DNA of 64,000 nucleotides from Chthonomonadales bacterium (lineage in GTDB: Bacteria; Armatimonadota; Chthonomonadetes; Chthonomonadales; CAJBBX01): contig JADLGO010000028.1 of the NCBI GenBank assembly GCA_020849275.1, forward strand, positions 1 to 64,000, given 5' to 3'. The position numbers and the translations under genes were made by a program. The notes beneath the pieces were generated by a model, which worked only from the letters and a program-made list of their open reading frames with translations, was not told the origin of the DNA and made no database searches. The first letter of the stretch is position 1. Every line of letters starts with the position of its first letter. Below are positions 36,185 to 46,682 of this stretch, in pieces.

Positions 36185-37513
36185 ATGACGAGACAGCGCC
36201 GCTGGCTACTGGTCGCCGCCCTCCTGGCCGCCTGCGCCGGAGGATGCGGGAGGAAGAGCGGCTCGCCGGCGTCCGGGAGCGAGGTGGAGGTCGCCCTTTT
36301 CAAGGGCGGCTACGGCATCGACTTCTTCGAGCAGGCCGCGCGCGAGTACGAGCAGAAGCACCCGGGCGTGCGCCTCAAGGTCTGGGGCAACCCGCGCGTG
36401 TGGGAGCAGCTTCGGCCCCGGTTCGTGGCCGGGACGCCACCGGACCTCGCCTGGCCCGGATGGGGGATGGACTACTGGCCCCTCGTCTACGAGGGTCAGG
36501 TGACCCCGCTTGACGACGCGCTCGCCGGGCCGGCCTACGACGGCAAGGGCATCTGGCGCGACACCTTCGAGCCGAGCCTGCTGCGGCTCGGGCAGTACGA
36601 CGGCAAGCAGTACATGCTGCCCTACTACTTCAGCATCAACGGCTGGTGGTACGACCGGCACCTGTTCGCGAAGCATGGCTGGCAGCCGCCGCGCACCTTC
36701 TCCGAGTTGCTGTCGCTCTGCGAGAAGATCAAGGCGGCCGGAATCGCGCCCATCACCTACCAGGGCAAGTATCCTTACTACATGGTGACGGGCTTCCTCC
36801 TGCCCTGGGCCATCAGCGCCGGCGGCATCCAGGCAGTCGACGACGCACAGAACCTGGTGCCAGGCGCCTGGAAGTCGCCAGCGTTCCTGCAAGCCGCTCG
36901 AATGGTCAGGGAACTGAAGGACCGTGGCTTCTTCCAGGAGGGCGCCAACGGGATGAGCCACACGGAGTCGCAGATGGAGTTCGTCTCCGGGCGCGCCGCG
37001 ATGATCCCGTGCGGCACCTGGCTCTACTCGGAGATGAGCAAACAACTCCCGCCGGCCGACCGCTTCCAGATGGTCTACTTCCTGCCGCCGGTGCTCGACG
37101 ACGGGCCCGGCGACCCGACGAACGTGGCCATCGGCATCGAGCCGTGGGTCGTGCCGACCCGGGGCAAGCACCGCGACACCGCGATCGACTTCTACAAGTA
37201 CCTGACGTCGCTGCCCAAGGCGAAGGAGTTCGTGGAGCAGAAGGGCACGCTGATGTCGATCAAGGGCAGCGACCAGGCGAAGCTGCCGGAGCATCTGGAG
37301 GAGCCCGCCCGCGCCTTCCGTGAGGCAAGGACGGTCTGGTCCGTGGAGTATGTTCAGTGGTACCCGGCGCTAGGGACGGCGAGCCAGAACGCGATGGCGG
37401 CGCTGCTCAACGGCGAGGCGAGCCCGGAGGAGTTCGTGCAGCGCCTTGAGGACGCGGCCGAGAAGATTCGGCGGGACCGCACCGTCCCGCGGCACCAGGT
37501 CGCTCCGCACTGA
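36185..37513 (+). CDS. ABC sugar transporter substrate-binding lipoprotein, 442 aa
   Basis: This is an extracellular solute-binding protein of family 1. A lipoprotein signal ends in the lipobox LAAC (Cys17). The body has the MalE-like pattern: EVALFKGGYGIDFFEQAARE, YEQKHPGVRLKVWGNPRVWE, SINGWWYDRHLFAKHGWQPP, FVSGRAAMIPCGTWLYSEM and FYKYLTSLPKAKEFVEQKG. It captures an oligosaccharide and delivers it to the two permeases encoded next. The ATG at 36185 follows GATGAGG. It heads a seven-kilobase-plus operon facing the LacI regulator, whose operators lie in the shared upstream region. Confidence 0.95.
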   Translation: MTRQRRWLLVAALLAACAGGCGRKSGSPASGSEVEVALFKGGYGIDFFEQAAREYEQKHPGVRLKVWGNPRVWEQLRPRFVAGTPPDLAWPGWGMDYWPLVYEGQVTPLDDALAGPAYDGKGIWRDTFEPSLLRLGQYDGKQYMLPYYFSINGWWYDRHLFAKHGWQPPRTFSELLSLCEKIKAAGIAPITYQGKYPYYMVTGFLLPWAISAGGIQAVDDAQNLVPGAWKSPAFLQAARMVRELKDRGFFQEGANGMSHTESQMEFVSGRAAMIPCGTWLYSEMSKQLPPADRFQMVYFLPPVLDDGPGDPTNVAIGIEPWVVPTRGKHRDTAIDFYKYLTSLPKAKEFVEQKGTLMSIKGSDQAKLPEHLEEPARAFREARTVWSVEYVQWYPALGTASQNAMAALLNGEASPEEFVQRLEDAAEKIRRDRTVPRHQVAPH

Positions 37514-37516
37514 GCG

Positions 37517-38407
37517 ATGCGCCGAGCACGCGAGCGCGCGGCCTTCGTGGCCCTGTTCCTGCTGCCCGCCACGGCGCTCTACGGGCTGTTCGTCGTGTGG
37601 CCCGTCGCCCAGGCGTTCGGCCTTTCGCTCTACCGCTGGCGCGGCGTCTCCGAGCAGAAGACCTTCGTGGGGCTGGGCAACTTCCGGCGGCTGCTCGCCG
37701 ACCCCGTGTTCGGCCTGTCTCTGCTCCACAATGTGGAGTTGCTGGTGGTTGCCGGCGCGGCGATCCTGGTGATCGCCCTCGCCCTGGCCCACGCGCTGCA
37801 CACGGGCGGCACCGGCGCGCGCGTGCTTCGCTCGGTCTATCTCTTCCCGCAGATCATCTCGCTGGTCGTCGTGGCCATCCTGTGGATGTTTGTGCTGAAC
37901 CCGTCGTTCGGGATCCTGAACGGCACGCTGAAGGCCGTTGGGCTGCCGCGTCTGGCCCTCGACTGGCTGGGCACGCCAGACACGGCGCTGCCCGCGGTCG
38001 GGGCCGCCTTCGTGTGGCACGGGCTCGGCTTCTATGTCATGCTCTTCTCGGCCGGCCTGCGCGCCATTCCGGTCGAGGTAAACGAGGCGGCGCTCCTGGA
38101 CGGCGTCGGCGGCCTCACGCGCTTCGCCCACGTTACGCTGCCCATGCTCTGGGCGGTGATGCGGGTCGCGCTCGTCTACCTGGTCATCAACGCCCTCAAC
38201 GTGTTCGCGCTGGTCTATCTGATGACCGTGGGCGGCCCGGACCGCCGCACCGAGGTGATGCTCACGTACCTCTATGAGCAGGGCTTTCGCCACAGCGACT
38301 TCGGGTTCGCCACGGCGCTGGCGGTCGCCAACGTCGCCATCGTCATGGCGCTGAGCGCGGCCGTGTTCGCCGCCCTGCGGCGCGACCCGCGGGAGGGCCG
38401 CGCATGA
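37517..38407 (+). CDS. ABC sugar transporter permease (MalF/UgpA type), 296 aa
   Basis: There are six transmembrane segments. The cytoplasmic EAA loop EVNEAALLDGVGGLTRFAH...LP, which contacts the ATPase, is at residues about 190-212. Length is typical. It starts 3 nt after the binding-protein stop and overlaps the next permease by 4 nt. It pairs with that permease to form the channel. No ATPase gene is present in the window, so a shared MsmK/UgpC-like ATPase encoded elsewhere is probable. Confidence 0.94.
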   Translation: MRRARERAAFVALFLLPATALYGLFVVWPVAQAFGLSLYRWRGVSEQKTFVGLGNFRRLLADPVFGLSLLHNVELLVVAGAAILVIALALAHALHTGGTGARVLRSVYLFPQIISLVVVAILWMFVLNPSFGILNGTLKAVGLPRLALDWLGTPDTALPAVGAAFVWHGLGFYVMLFSAGLRAIPVEVNEAALLDGVGGLTRFAHVTLPMLWAVMRVALVYLVINALNVFALVYLMTVGGPDRRTEVMLTYLYEQGFRHSDFGFATALAVANVAIVMALSAAVFAALRRDPREGRA

Positions 38408-39225
38408 TGCGCCGCCTCCTCGCTAACATGGCGATGACGGCGTTCGCACTCACGGTGATCCTGCCGCTCGTCTGGGTGCTCATCACGTCGCTCAAGTCGA
38501 GTGCACAGATCTTCGCCTCGCCGTGGACGCTTCCTGACCCGCCGATATGGAGCAACTACGCGCATGCCTGGCAGGAGGCAGGGATCGCGCGCTGCTTCGG
38601 CAACAGCCTGCTCGTGACGCTGGCGACGCTGGCGATCTTGTTGCCGGTGGGCGCGATGGCCGCCTACGTGTTCGCCCGCTACCCGTTTCGCGGGTCGCGC
38701 ATCCTGTTCGCCCTCTTCCTGGGCGGCATGATGTTCCCGCTCTTCCTGACCATCGTGCCCCTCTTCTTCCTCTTGGGAGCGCTCGGGCTTCTCGACAGCC
38801 TCGAGGGGTTAACCCTCGTCTACGTGGCCTACTCGCTCCCTTTCACGGTCTTCGTGCTGACCGGCTTCTTCTTGACGCAGCCTCAGGAGCTCCTCGAGGC
38901 CGCGATGATCGACGGATGTGGCAACGCGCAGGCGTTCCGCCGCGTCATGCTGCCGCTGGCCCGGCCCGGGCTCGTGGTGGTGGGCATCTTCAACGCCATC
39001 GGCCTGTGGAACGAGTATCCGCTGGCGCTGGTCATCATGTCGAGCGATGAGCGACGCACCCTACCACTGGGCGTCGCCAATCTGATGATGGTGGAGCACT
39101 ACCAGAGCGACTGGGGCGCGCTCTTCGCCGGCCTGGTGATCGTGATGGTGCCAGTGCTGGTCGTGTACTGGGCCTTCCGCGACCGCATTCACGAGACCAT
39201 GATCGCCGGGGCGCTGAAGGGATGA
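38404..39225 (+). CDS. ABC sugar transporter permease (MalG/UgpE type), 273 aa
   Basis: There are six membrane segments. The EAA motif ELLEAAMIDGCGNAQAFRRV...LP is at residues about 162-186, and the C-terminus is typical (VVYWAFRDRIHETMIAGALKG). The start ATGATG overlaps the previous gene by 4 nt, and the stop overlaps the following glycosidase start as ATGA. The importer and the secreted enzymes are thus on one coupled transcript. Confidence 0.94.
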   Translation: MMRRLLANMAMTAFALTVILPLVWVLITSLKSSAQIFASPWTLPDPPIWSNYAHAWQEAGIARCFGNSLLVTLATLAILLPVGAMAAYVFARYPFRGSRILFALFLGGMMFPLFLTIVPLFFLLGALGLLDSLEGLTLVYVAYSLPFTVFVLTGFFLTQPQELLEAAMIDGCGNAQAFRRVMLPLARPGLVVVGIFNAIGLWNEYPLALVIMSSDERRTLPLGVANLMMVEHYQSDWGALFAGLVIVMVPVLVVYWAFRDRIHETMIAGALKG

Positions 39226-42200
39226 AGCCGCAACCCGGGCGCGCCGCGACAGAGACAGGGGCCCTCGGCAACATGACATGTCGTCTATACCTCCTTCTCA
39301 CGATTCTGCTGCTCACCCTCGCGCCGGGCGCTCCGGCGAGAGCAGCCGAGCTACCGTGGCGCGCCGTCGTCGCCGGACGCCTCACGACGGCGGAGCGGCT
39401 GGCGATCGCGGACCTGCGGCGCTACCTGGCCCAGGTGGGCGGGGCGGTGCCGCGGCTCGTTGGTGGGGCGGTATGGCGGCGTGCCCCGTGCCCGGCGGTG
39501 GTGGTCGGAACGCCCGCATCGGGGGCTCCAGTGGCCAGGCAGGCGCTCGCACGTCTCGCGAAGCGAATCCGCGGGCCGTACGCCGCCTTCCGTTCGCAGG
39601 GCTACGCGCTCGCGAACGACCGCGTTGCCGGCGTTCCGGTGGTGCTGCTGGCCGCCCACACGCCGGAGGGCGTGGTGAACGGCATCTACGGCCTGCTCCG
39701 CGAGCTCGGCTTCGGCCTGTTCCTGGGCAGTGAGTCGACGCCGGCACGGCTGCCCGCCCGCCTGCCGCGCTCTCCCGTGGCGCGGGGGCCCGCATTCGCC
39801 GTGCGGGGTGTGCTCCCCTGGTACAACTTCCTCAACAGCCCGACGACGTGGGACCCGATCGACCACCGGGCGTTCGTCGATCAGCTCGTGCGCATGGGCG
39901 CCAACTTCCTCGGCTTTCACTCCTACGACTCCGAGCCGTTCGCCGCCTACGAGGAAGGTAGCCGGATGCGCTGGGGCGGCCACCTGCTCAGCTCGGCCGA
40001 CGCCGTGTGGGGAACGCGCCCGACTCCCACGAGCGCCTTCGCTTTCGGCACGAGCCTGCTATACGCGTACCCGGCCTTCGGCGCGGCGACGACGCGCCTG
40101 GCGGATGCCGACGCCGCCATTCGGCGCGAGCAGGCGGTTATGCGCGAGGCGCTCGCCTATGCCCACGCGCGCGGGCTCCGCACGTGCCTGGGCTTCGAGG
40201 TGAACGGCGACCCGACGCGTGCGGCCGACCGCGCCGTCTTCCAAGCGCGCGTGGCCCATGTGGCCCGGGCCTACCCGACGCTCGACTATCTCTGGATCTG
40301 GCAGCCGGAGACGCAGGGAGCTCAGGGCTATGCCGCTGGCTACAGCCAGCATATCCTGCGCGATTCGCTGCGCCCTGGCAGCGCGCTCACCCTCTATGGG
40401 ATTGCACGCCGGGCGATCTTCCGCCGCGTGGTGGAGCGGACCACCGGCGAGCGGCCCTTCTTCCGCGACGATGAGGCCGGCAAGCAGGCCCGCGCGACCG
40501 AGGGCGCCCGCCTGGAGCAGTTCGCGCAACTCGCGCGGCGAGCGCTCGGGGCGGGAGCGGGAGCCCCGCGCGTGGTGGTGAGCGGCTGGGGCGGCGACGA
40601 GCGCTTGCTCTCCGAGGAGTACTACGAGGGGCTTGACCGCGTACTGCCCCCGGAGGTCGTCTTCTCATCACTCGACCACATCGCGCCGCGCCCGCGCATC
40701 GATCGCGTCTATGGCGAGCTTCCCCGCGCGCGGCAGCGCTGGCCGATCCCGTGGCTGGAGAACGACGGCGACCAGTGGCACCCGCAGCCGTGGGTGCATA
40801 CCTACGAGGCGCTCGCCCGCGACGCGCTCCGCGGAGGCTGCCAGGGCCTCATCGCCATCCACTGGCGCACGCGCGATGTGGCGGAGAACCTGGGCTACCT
40901 GCTCGACTTCGCCTGGGACCCATCGCTCACCGCGGAGGGCTACTTCCGCCAGATGGCGAGCCTGGCCTACTCGCCAGAGATCGCCGGGGAGATGGCCGCC
41001 ATCCATGGCGCGCTGGACCGCCTGGGCTACCGATGGATCGGCGGCGGAGGGCAGGCGGAGTGCGGCTTGTTCGACTGGGGGCCCGGCGACAACGCGAAGG
41101 CGACGGATCTGGCGGCGCTGAAGCGGCGGGTACGCGCCCTTCTGCCCCGGGCCGGGGCCAGCCGCGCCCGCGTGGAGTGGCTGCTCGGCACGATGGACTG
41201 GGTGCTGCGGTTCCAGAAGGCGCAGCAGGCGGCCGTCCGGGCGCGCGAGTTGCTGGCCACGGGCAAGGCCGCCGAGGCGCTGAACGCACTGGACGCAGGC
41301 GATCTGGCGGCGGCGATGCGCGCCTACGCGGGCCGCTTGACGACGCGCGGCGAGCACGGCGTTCTCGCCACCATCAATGGCAAGGCCGTGCCCGCGTGGA
41401 CGGACCTGCGCAATCGCTGCCTTGCGGCGCTCGGCCGCCCGGCGGAGCCGCTGCCAAGCTCGGCCTGGCGCCCGGCGCCCCGCATCCTCCTTCCGCGCTT
41501 CGTGGCCTCCGCGCGCGCGGGCACCGACCTCGAGCTCAGGCCCCTGTGCCTGGGCGGCGCGCCCGGCTGGATGCATTTCCGCGCGCTGGGCGACCGCACG
41601 TGGACGACGCGTCCGCTGGCCACCGTGCACGGCTGGGTGCGGCGCGGGGTGGTGGCCGGGGCCGCGGTCCGCGAGCCAGGCATCGAGGTCGCCTTCTCCT
41701 ACAGCGCCTCGCCCACGCGTCCGATGGCGTGGGGACCAACGGCCATCACGGCCATGCCCGCGGACGCCGCGCGAACGCAGCCCGCGCGGGCCCCGGCGCG
41801 GGCTCCCACCCGCGCCACGCTCGGCCTGAGCGCCGCCACCGACCGCGCCTTCCCGTTCGTCCTGCGCTGGACAGACGTGCCCGACGCGCTCTACTACACG
41901 GTGGAGCGCGACGGCGAGGCCATCGCCGACACGGCCCTCACCTTCTTCCCCGATGCGCCCACCGAGCCGGCGCCGGAGCACACCTACACGGTGGAGGCCG
42001 TCGGGCCGACCGGCCCGCTCGCCCGCGAGACGCTGCGCTGCTCGGCCCGCGCCGGCGACCCGCCGGACGCGCCCAGAGTGGAGGCGCGGCCCGTTCTGGG
42101 AGGCGGCGTGCTGACCTGGCCGGCCGCGAGCGACCCGCGGGTGGCCGGCTACCGCGTGCACACTGCCGGCCTCGCCGGGCCCGCCGACTGGGTGCCGGCG

Positions 42201-42857
42201 AGCCGGGCGGCGCCGCACCGCTTCGGCGTCCGCGCCGTCGGCGGAACGCCTGAGCTCGATGTGGTCGCGGTCGATTCGGCGGGCGTCGCCGGGCCCGCCG
42301 TGCGCGTGGCTCTGCCGGACCCCGGCGTGCTGCGGCGCGTCGTACTCGACCTGCCGCTGATCGCCCCGCCAGAGGGCTTCCGCGCGGTGGGTGACGTGGC
42401 CTTCGGCGCAGGGGGAGCCGACCTGCGGGACGGTTATCTGGAAGCGCCCGACGCGCCGGGAATGGATCTTGCCGCGGGCTTCGACCTGCGCTTCGCCTTC
42501 CGCGCCGACTCCGTGGAGGGCATGCCCGTGATCCTCTCGCATGGGGCCTGGACCTCGGACGGATGGTTCGTGCAGATACTGGGCGGCTTGCTCATCGTGC
42601 GCACGCCCGACGGAGACGCGCAGGGTCCGCGAGTGGAGCCCGGGCGCTGGTACGCGGTGCGCTGGCAGTTCGATGGCATCGCCCACCGGCTGGAGGTCGA
42701 CGGCCGCGAGGCGCAGGAGCCTCGCCCGCTGCGCCCGGTGCCCGCCGCCCGCCCGTTGCGCATCGGCCAGTACAGTGACGTGCGGCCGGAGTTCGCTTTC
42801 CGCGGAGCGATCCGCGGCCTGCGCATCGAGTGCGTGCTGCCGCCCGCCTCGCCATGA
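39222..42857 (+). CDS. Secreted glycosidase-like protein with GH20b-like, Fn3 and LamG domains, 1211 aa
   Basis: A signal peptide lies at residues about 18-42 (LYLLLTILLLTLAPGAPARA). Next comes an alpha-glucuronidase/GH20b-type N-terminal fold (AIADLRRYLAQVGGAVPRLV, GVVNGIYGLLRELGFGLFLG). A TIM barrel follows (VRGVLPWYNFLNSPTTWDPI, RMGANFLGFHSYDSEPF, TCLGFEVNGDP, YLWIWQPETQG, VVVSGWGGDERLL). Fn3-like segments (about 870-1040) and a LamG-like domain (about 1055-1205) complete it. GH67/GH115-like uronidase activity is possible, but the family is not certain. The ATG at 39222 is coupled to the permease stop. The ATG at 39273 would give a more usual signal peptide length and is an alternative. 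Confidence 0.75.
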   Translation: MKPQPGRAATETGALGNMTCRLYLLLTILLLTLAPGAPARAAELPWRAVVAGRLTTAERLAIADLRRYLAQVGGAVPRLVGGAVWRRAPCPAVVVGTPASGAPVARQALARLAKRIRGPYAAFRSQGYALANDRVAGVPVVLLAAHTPEGVVNGIYGLLRELGFGLFLGSESTPARLPARLPRSPVARGPAFAVRGVLPWYNFLNSPTTWDPIDHRAFVDQLVRMGANFLGFHSYDSEPFAAYEEGSRMRWGGHLLSSADAVWGTRPTPTSAFAFGTSLLYAYPAFGAATTRLADADAAIRREQAVMREALAYAHARGLRTCLGFEVNGDPTRAADRAVFQARVAHVARAYPTLDYLWIWQPETQGAQGYAAGYSQHILRDSLRPGSALTLYGIARRAIFRRVVERTTGERPFFRDDEAGKQARATEGARLEQFAQLARRALGAGAGAPRVVVSGWGGDERLLSEEYYEGLDRVLPPEVVFSSLDHIAPRPRIDRVYGELPRARQRWPIPWLENDGDQWHPQPWVHTYEALARDALRGGCQGLIAIHWRTRDVAENLGYLLDFAWDPSLTAEGYFRQMASLAYSPEIAGEMAAIHGALDRLGYRWIGGGGQAECGLFDWGPGDNAKATDLAALKRRVRALLPRAGASRARVEWLLGTMDWVLRFQKAQQAAVRARELLATGKAAEALNALDAGDLAAAMRAYAGRLTTRGEHGVLATINGKAVPAWTDLRNRCLAALGRPAEPLPSSAWRPAPRILLPRFVASARAGTDLELRPLCLGGAPGWMHFRALGDRTWTTRPLATVHGWVRRGVVAGAAVREPGIEVAFSYSASPTRPMAWGPTAITAMPADAARTQPARAPARAPTRATLGLSAATDRAFPFVLRWTDVPDALYYTVERDGEAIADTALTFFPDAPTEPAPEHTYTVEAVGPTGPLARETLRCSARAGDPPDAPRVEARPVLGGGVLTWPAASDPRVAGYRVHTAGLAGPADWVPASRAAPHRFGVRAVGGTPELDVVAVDSAGVAGPAVRVALPDPGVLRRVVLDLPLIAPPEGFRAVGDVAFGAGGADLRDGYLEAPDAPGMDLAAGFDLRFAFRADSVEGMPVILSHGAWTSDGWFVQILGGLLIVRTPDGDAQGPRVEPGRWYAVRWQFDGIAHRLEVDGREAQEPRPLRPVPAARPLRIGQYSDVRPEFAFRGAIRGLRIECVLPPASP

Positions 42858-42867
42858 AGGAGCCGAT

Positions 42868-44115
42868 ATGCGCCATGTCCTGCCCTGCCTGGCCCTCTTC
42901 GCCCTGGCGCTCGCGTTGCCGCCCCACGGGTGGGCCGGCCGCGTGAGCCCGGCGGACGTCGTGGTGGCCGATCCGGCCGGCGCGTGCGCCGACGGCCTGG
43001 CCCCGGTGACCGCGTCGCTGCCGACGGGCGCGCCGACCGGCCGGCGGCTGCGCCTGCGTGAGCGCATCGGCGGCCGCCCGGCCGGGCCGGCGATCGCCGC
43101 GCAGGTCGACGGCGGGCCGGGCGCGGACGCCCCGCGCATCCGGTTCCTTCTCCCTCCGGGCGCCGCCGGCACCCGCTCGTTCGCCGTGCTCGCGGACGCG
43201 AGCGGCGGCCCGGCGGCGATGACCGCACGCGTTGACCCGGCCACCGGCCAGGCCGAGATCGCGGAGGAAGGCCGGCCCGTCCTGCGCTATCTGTTCCGCA
43301 CGGTCGAGCCCGGCAAGAGGCTGGCGCCGATCGCGCCGACGAACCTGATCTACGCGAGGGCGCGCAGCGACTACATCCACCCACTCTACGGGCTCGACGG
43401 ACAAGAGCTCACGCTCGATTGGCCTCGGGACCACCCGCATCACCGGGGGATCTACTGGGCCTGGCCCGAGGTCGGCTTCGCTGGCGAGCTTGGCGACCTG
43501 CACGCGCTCCAGCGTGTGTTCGCGCGTCCGGCGGGCGCGATGCGCCTGGCGAGCGGTCCCGTCTTCGCGCGGGTCGAGGCGGAGAACACCTGGATGTGGG
43601 ACGACCGCGTGCCGATCGTGCGCGAGCGCGCCGTGCTGCGCGCCTACCGGGAGACCCCGGTCGGGCGCCTGATCGACCTGGAGCTACACTTCCGTGCGCT
43701 GCGCGACGGCGTGACGCTCGCCCGACGCGGCACGGAGCACTACGGCGGCCTCAACGTGCGCATGGGGCCGGTCGCCGACCAGCGCATCCTGTTCCACACC
43801 GACCCCGAGGGCGCGCGGCCCCGCACCGCGTGGGCCTCACTCTGCGGTGTCTTTCCCGGTTCCCCGAACAGCGCCGACCTCGTCATCCTGCAGCACCCGG
43901 CCAACCCGGACTTCCCCGGTGACTGGGTGCAGTACCCCGAGCTGAACTGGTTCCAGCCCACGTTCCCGCGCTCCGGGACCCGCCACGCACTCGAGCGGCC
44001 GAGGCCGCTCACGCTCCGCTACCGCCTGTGGGTTCGGCGCGGAGGGCCGGCGCCCGAGGCGCGCTATGCGCGGCAGTGGCGCGCCTACGCCGACGGCGCG
44101 CCCGCCGAACCATGA
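42868..44115 (+). CDS. Secreted DUF6807 (PmoA-like) protein, 415 aa
   Basis: A signal peptide (VLPCLALFALALALPPHGWAG) precedes a beta-sandwich protein with the family hallmark DHPHHRGIYWAWPEVGF (DHPHHRG at residues 188-194) and RLIDLELHFRALRDGVTLAR. Despite the historical name PmoA, these proteins are not methane monooxygenase. They accompany Gfo/Idh/MocA oxidoreductases in glycan-utilisation loci. The ATG at 42868 has AAGGAG 5 nt upstream. It lies 10 nt after the 1211-aa gene and just before a Tat-exported oxidoreductase, the recurrent pairing. Confidence 0.85.
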   Translation: MRHVLPCLALFALALALPPHGWAGRVSPADVVVADPAGACADGLAPVTASLPTGAPTGRRLRLRERIGGRPAGPAIAAQVDGGPGADAPRIRFLLPPGAAGTRSFAVLADASGGPAAMTARVDPATGQAEIAEEGRPVLRYLFRTVEPGKRLAPIAPTNLIYARARSDYIHPLYGLDGQELTLDWPRDHPHHRGIYWAWPEVGFAGELGDLHALQRVFARPAGAMRLASGPVFARVEAENTWMWDDRVPIVRERAVLRAYRETPVGRLIDLELHFRALRDGVTLARRGTEHYGGLNVRMGPVADQRILFHTDPEGARPRTAWASLCGVFPGSPNSADLVILQHPANPDFPGDWVQYPELNWFQPTFPRSGTRHALERPRPLTLRYRLWVRRGGPAPEARYARQWRAYADGAPAEP

Positions 44116-44125
44116 GGAGGACCCG

Positions 44126-45511
<1,386 letters not shown>

Positions 45512-45526
45512 GCGGGCGCCGGAGGA

Positions 45527-45557
45527 GCCGGCCCCCGCTCCGCGCACGGGGGCCGGC
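45527..45557. terminator. Bidirectional hairpin terminator between convergent genes
   Basis: A perfect 11-bp stem, GCCGGCCCCCG (45527-45537) with its complement (45547-45557), encloses a 9-nt loop. It fills the 47-nt gap between the stop of the Gfo/Idh gene and the stop of the convergent GH172 gene. There is no T-run, as is common at high GC. Confidence 0.75.
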
Positions 45558-45558
45558 G

Positions 45559-46623
45559 CTAGGGCCGCGGCAGACGCTGCGCCGCGGGCGGCAGCGCGGG
45601 GAAGGGCCGATGTGGCTCGGTCTGGTACCAGTAGGCGGTGCTGCTATAGTCGTTCGAGAGCTTGTTGCCGTGCCCGTGCTCGATTGTGACGCGGATCGAC
45701 TTGCCGAAGTGGATCGGGTCAAGAACGTGGTAGCGGTACATCGAGTTCTTGCCGCCGCACGGCCACTCGGGAGTCCCGCTGTAGAGGATCAGCCCGTGGT
45801 AGGGAGCGCTGTACTCCGTCAGCGGGCAGTAGGCCATGCCGAAGTAGTCCTCGGTGCCGGTGCCGCTCAGCGAAGGGCGCTCGTCGCCATCAATGAAGAT
45901 CATGTCGTCGCCTTCGCCATACCAGTCGTTCGCCTGGCGCTCGAAGACGTCGATGTTCAGGTTACAGCCGACGTAGTGCCCACGTCCCTCGGCCTCCAGG
46001 ATCAGATAGTTGCCGGCGCCGCCCGGGTTCATGGCCTCGGGCAGGTTCCAGATCGAGTGGGCGTCGCTCTGAAGCTCCTCGCGCCGTGACGGGTGCAACC
46101 ATCCATCGGTCGGGTTCTCCCTCCGCCACTGAGCGTGGAATCGGGCTACGTCGTCGGCCAGGCCGCCGCACTCCTCGTAGTCGATGTAGTAGTAGAGCGC
46201 ATGGGGCGCCTCGCCCTCGTTGGCGATCACCACCCTCGCGCCGCGCGCGAACGGCATGGGAAACCAGCAGTTCATGCCTCGCCCGTCGGCCGGCCCCATC
46301 TGGAGCGGAGCCGACACGAAGCTGCGCGTGAGCCCGAAGCCCATCCCGAAGAAGTCGCCGAGGGGAGCCTCCACGCTGGGCTCCGTCTCTCCGTCCCAGT
46401 ACATGCGGATGACCATCCGCCGGAGCGCGGCGCTCTCGTTGCCGCCAGAGGTCATCCAGATGTGCCGGATGCAGCCCGCGCCGTCGATGCGGGCGATGTC
46501 GTCGACCTCGCCGGGAGCGAAGACGCGGTTATCCTCGTTGCCGCCCGTGGGGTCGAAGCTCGAGACGCGGCGGCTTCGAACGTCGCGCAGCCGCGCCAGA
46601 TCGTGCAGGCCACTCAGCATCAT
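45559..46623 (-). CDS. GH172 (DUF2961) family protein, 354 aa
   Basis: The protein matches DUF2961, now GH172, whose members include difructose-dianhydride synthase/hydrolase and alpha-D-fructofuranosidase or arabinofuranosidase. Hallmarks are ARIDGAGCIRHIWMTSGGNE, LGDFFGMGFG, NCWFPMPFARGARVVIANEG, LNIDVFERQANDWYGEGDDM and GTGTEDYFGMAYCPL, with Glu258 in the last motif corresponding to a catalytic position. No signal peptide is seen. The ATG at 46623 is preferred because the GGAGGAGGAG directly in front acts as ribosome binding site. An earlier ATG/GTG would place that site inside the gene. It follows the M60-like gene by 59 nt. Confidence 0.9.
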   Translation of the reverse strand: MMLSGLHDLARLRDVRSRRVSSFDPTGGNEDNRVFAPGEVDDIARIDGAGCIRHIWMTSGGNESAALRRMVIRMYWDGETEPSVEAPLGDFFGMGFGLTRSFVSAPLQMGPADGRGMNCWFPMPFARGARVVIANEGEAPHALYYYIDYEECGGLADDVARFHAQWRRENPTDGWLHPSRREELQSDAHSIWNLPEAMNPGGAGNYLILEAEGRGHYVGCNLNIDVFERQANDWYGEGDDMIFIDGDERPSLSGTGTEDYFGMAYCPLTEYSAPYHGLILYSGTPEWPCGGKNSMYRYHVLDPIHFGKSIRVTIEHGHGNKLSNDYSSTAYWYQTEPHRPFPALPPAAQRLPRP

Positions 46624-46682
46624 CTCCTCCTCCATCACTCGTCGCTATCGCCCGATGTGCGAGTCCTCCACGAGGCAACGGG

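Noticed and set aside
40668-43244. 858-aa minus-strand frame
   Set aside because: It is antisense to the 1211-aa and DUF6807 genes, which have signal peptides, family motifs and coupled starts.
45641-45650. CTGCTATAGT, a promoter-like match
   Set aside because: It lies inside the GH172 coding region, with no gene start at a suitable distance.
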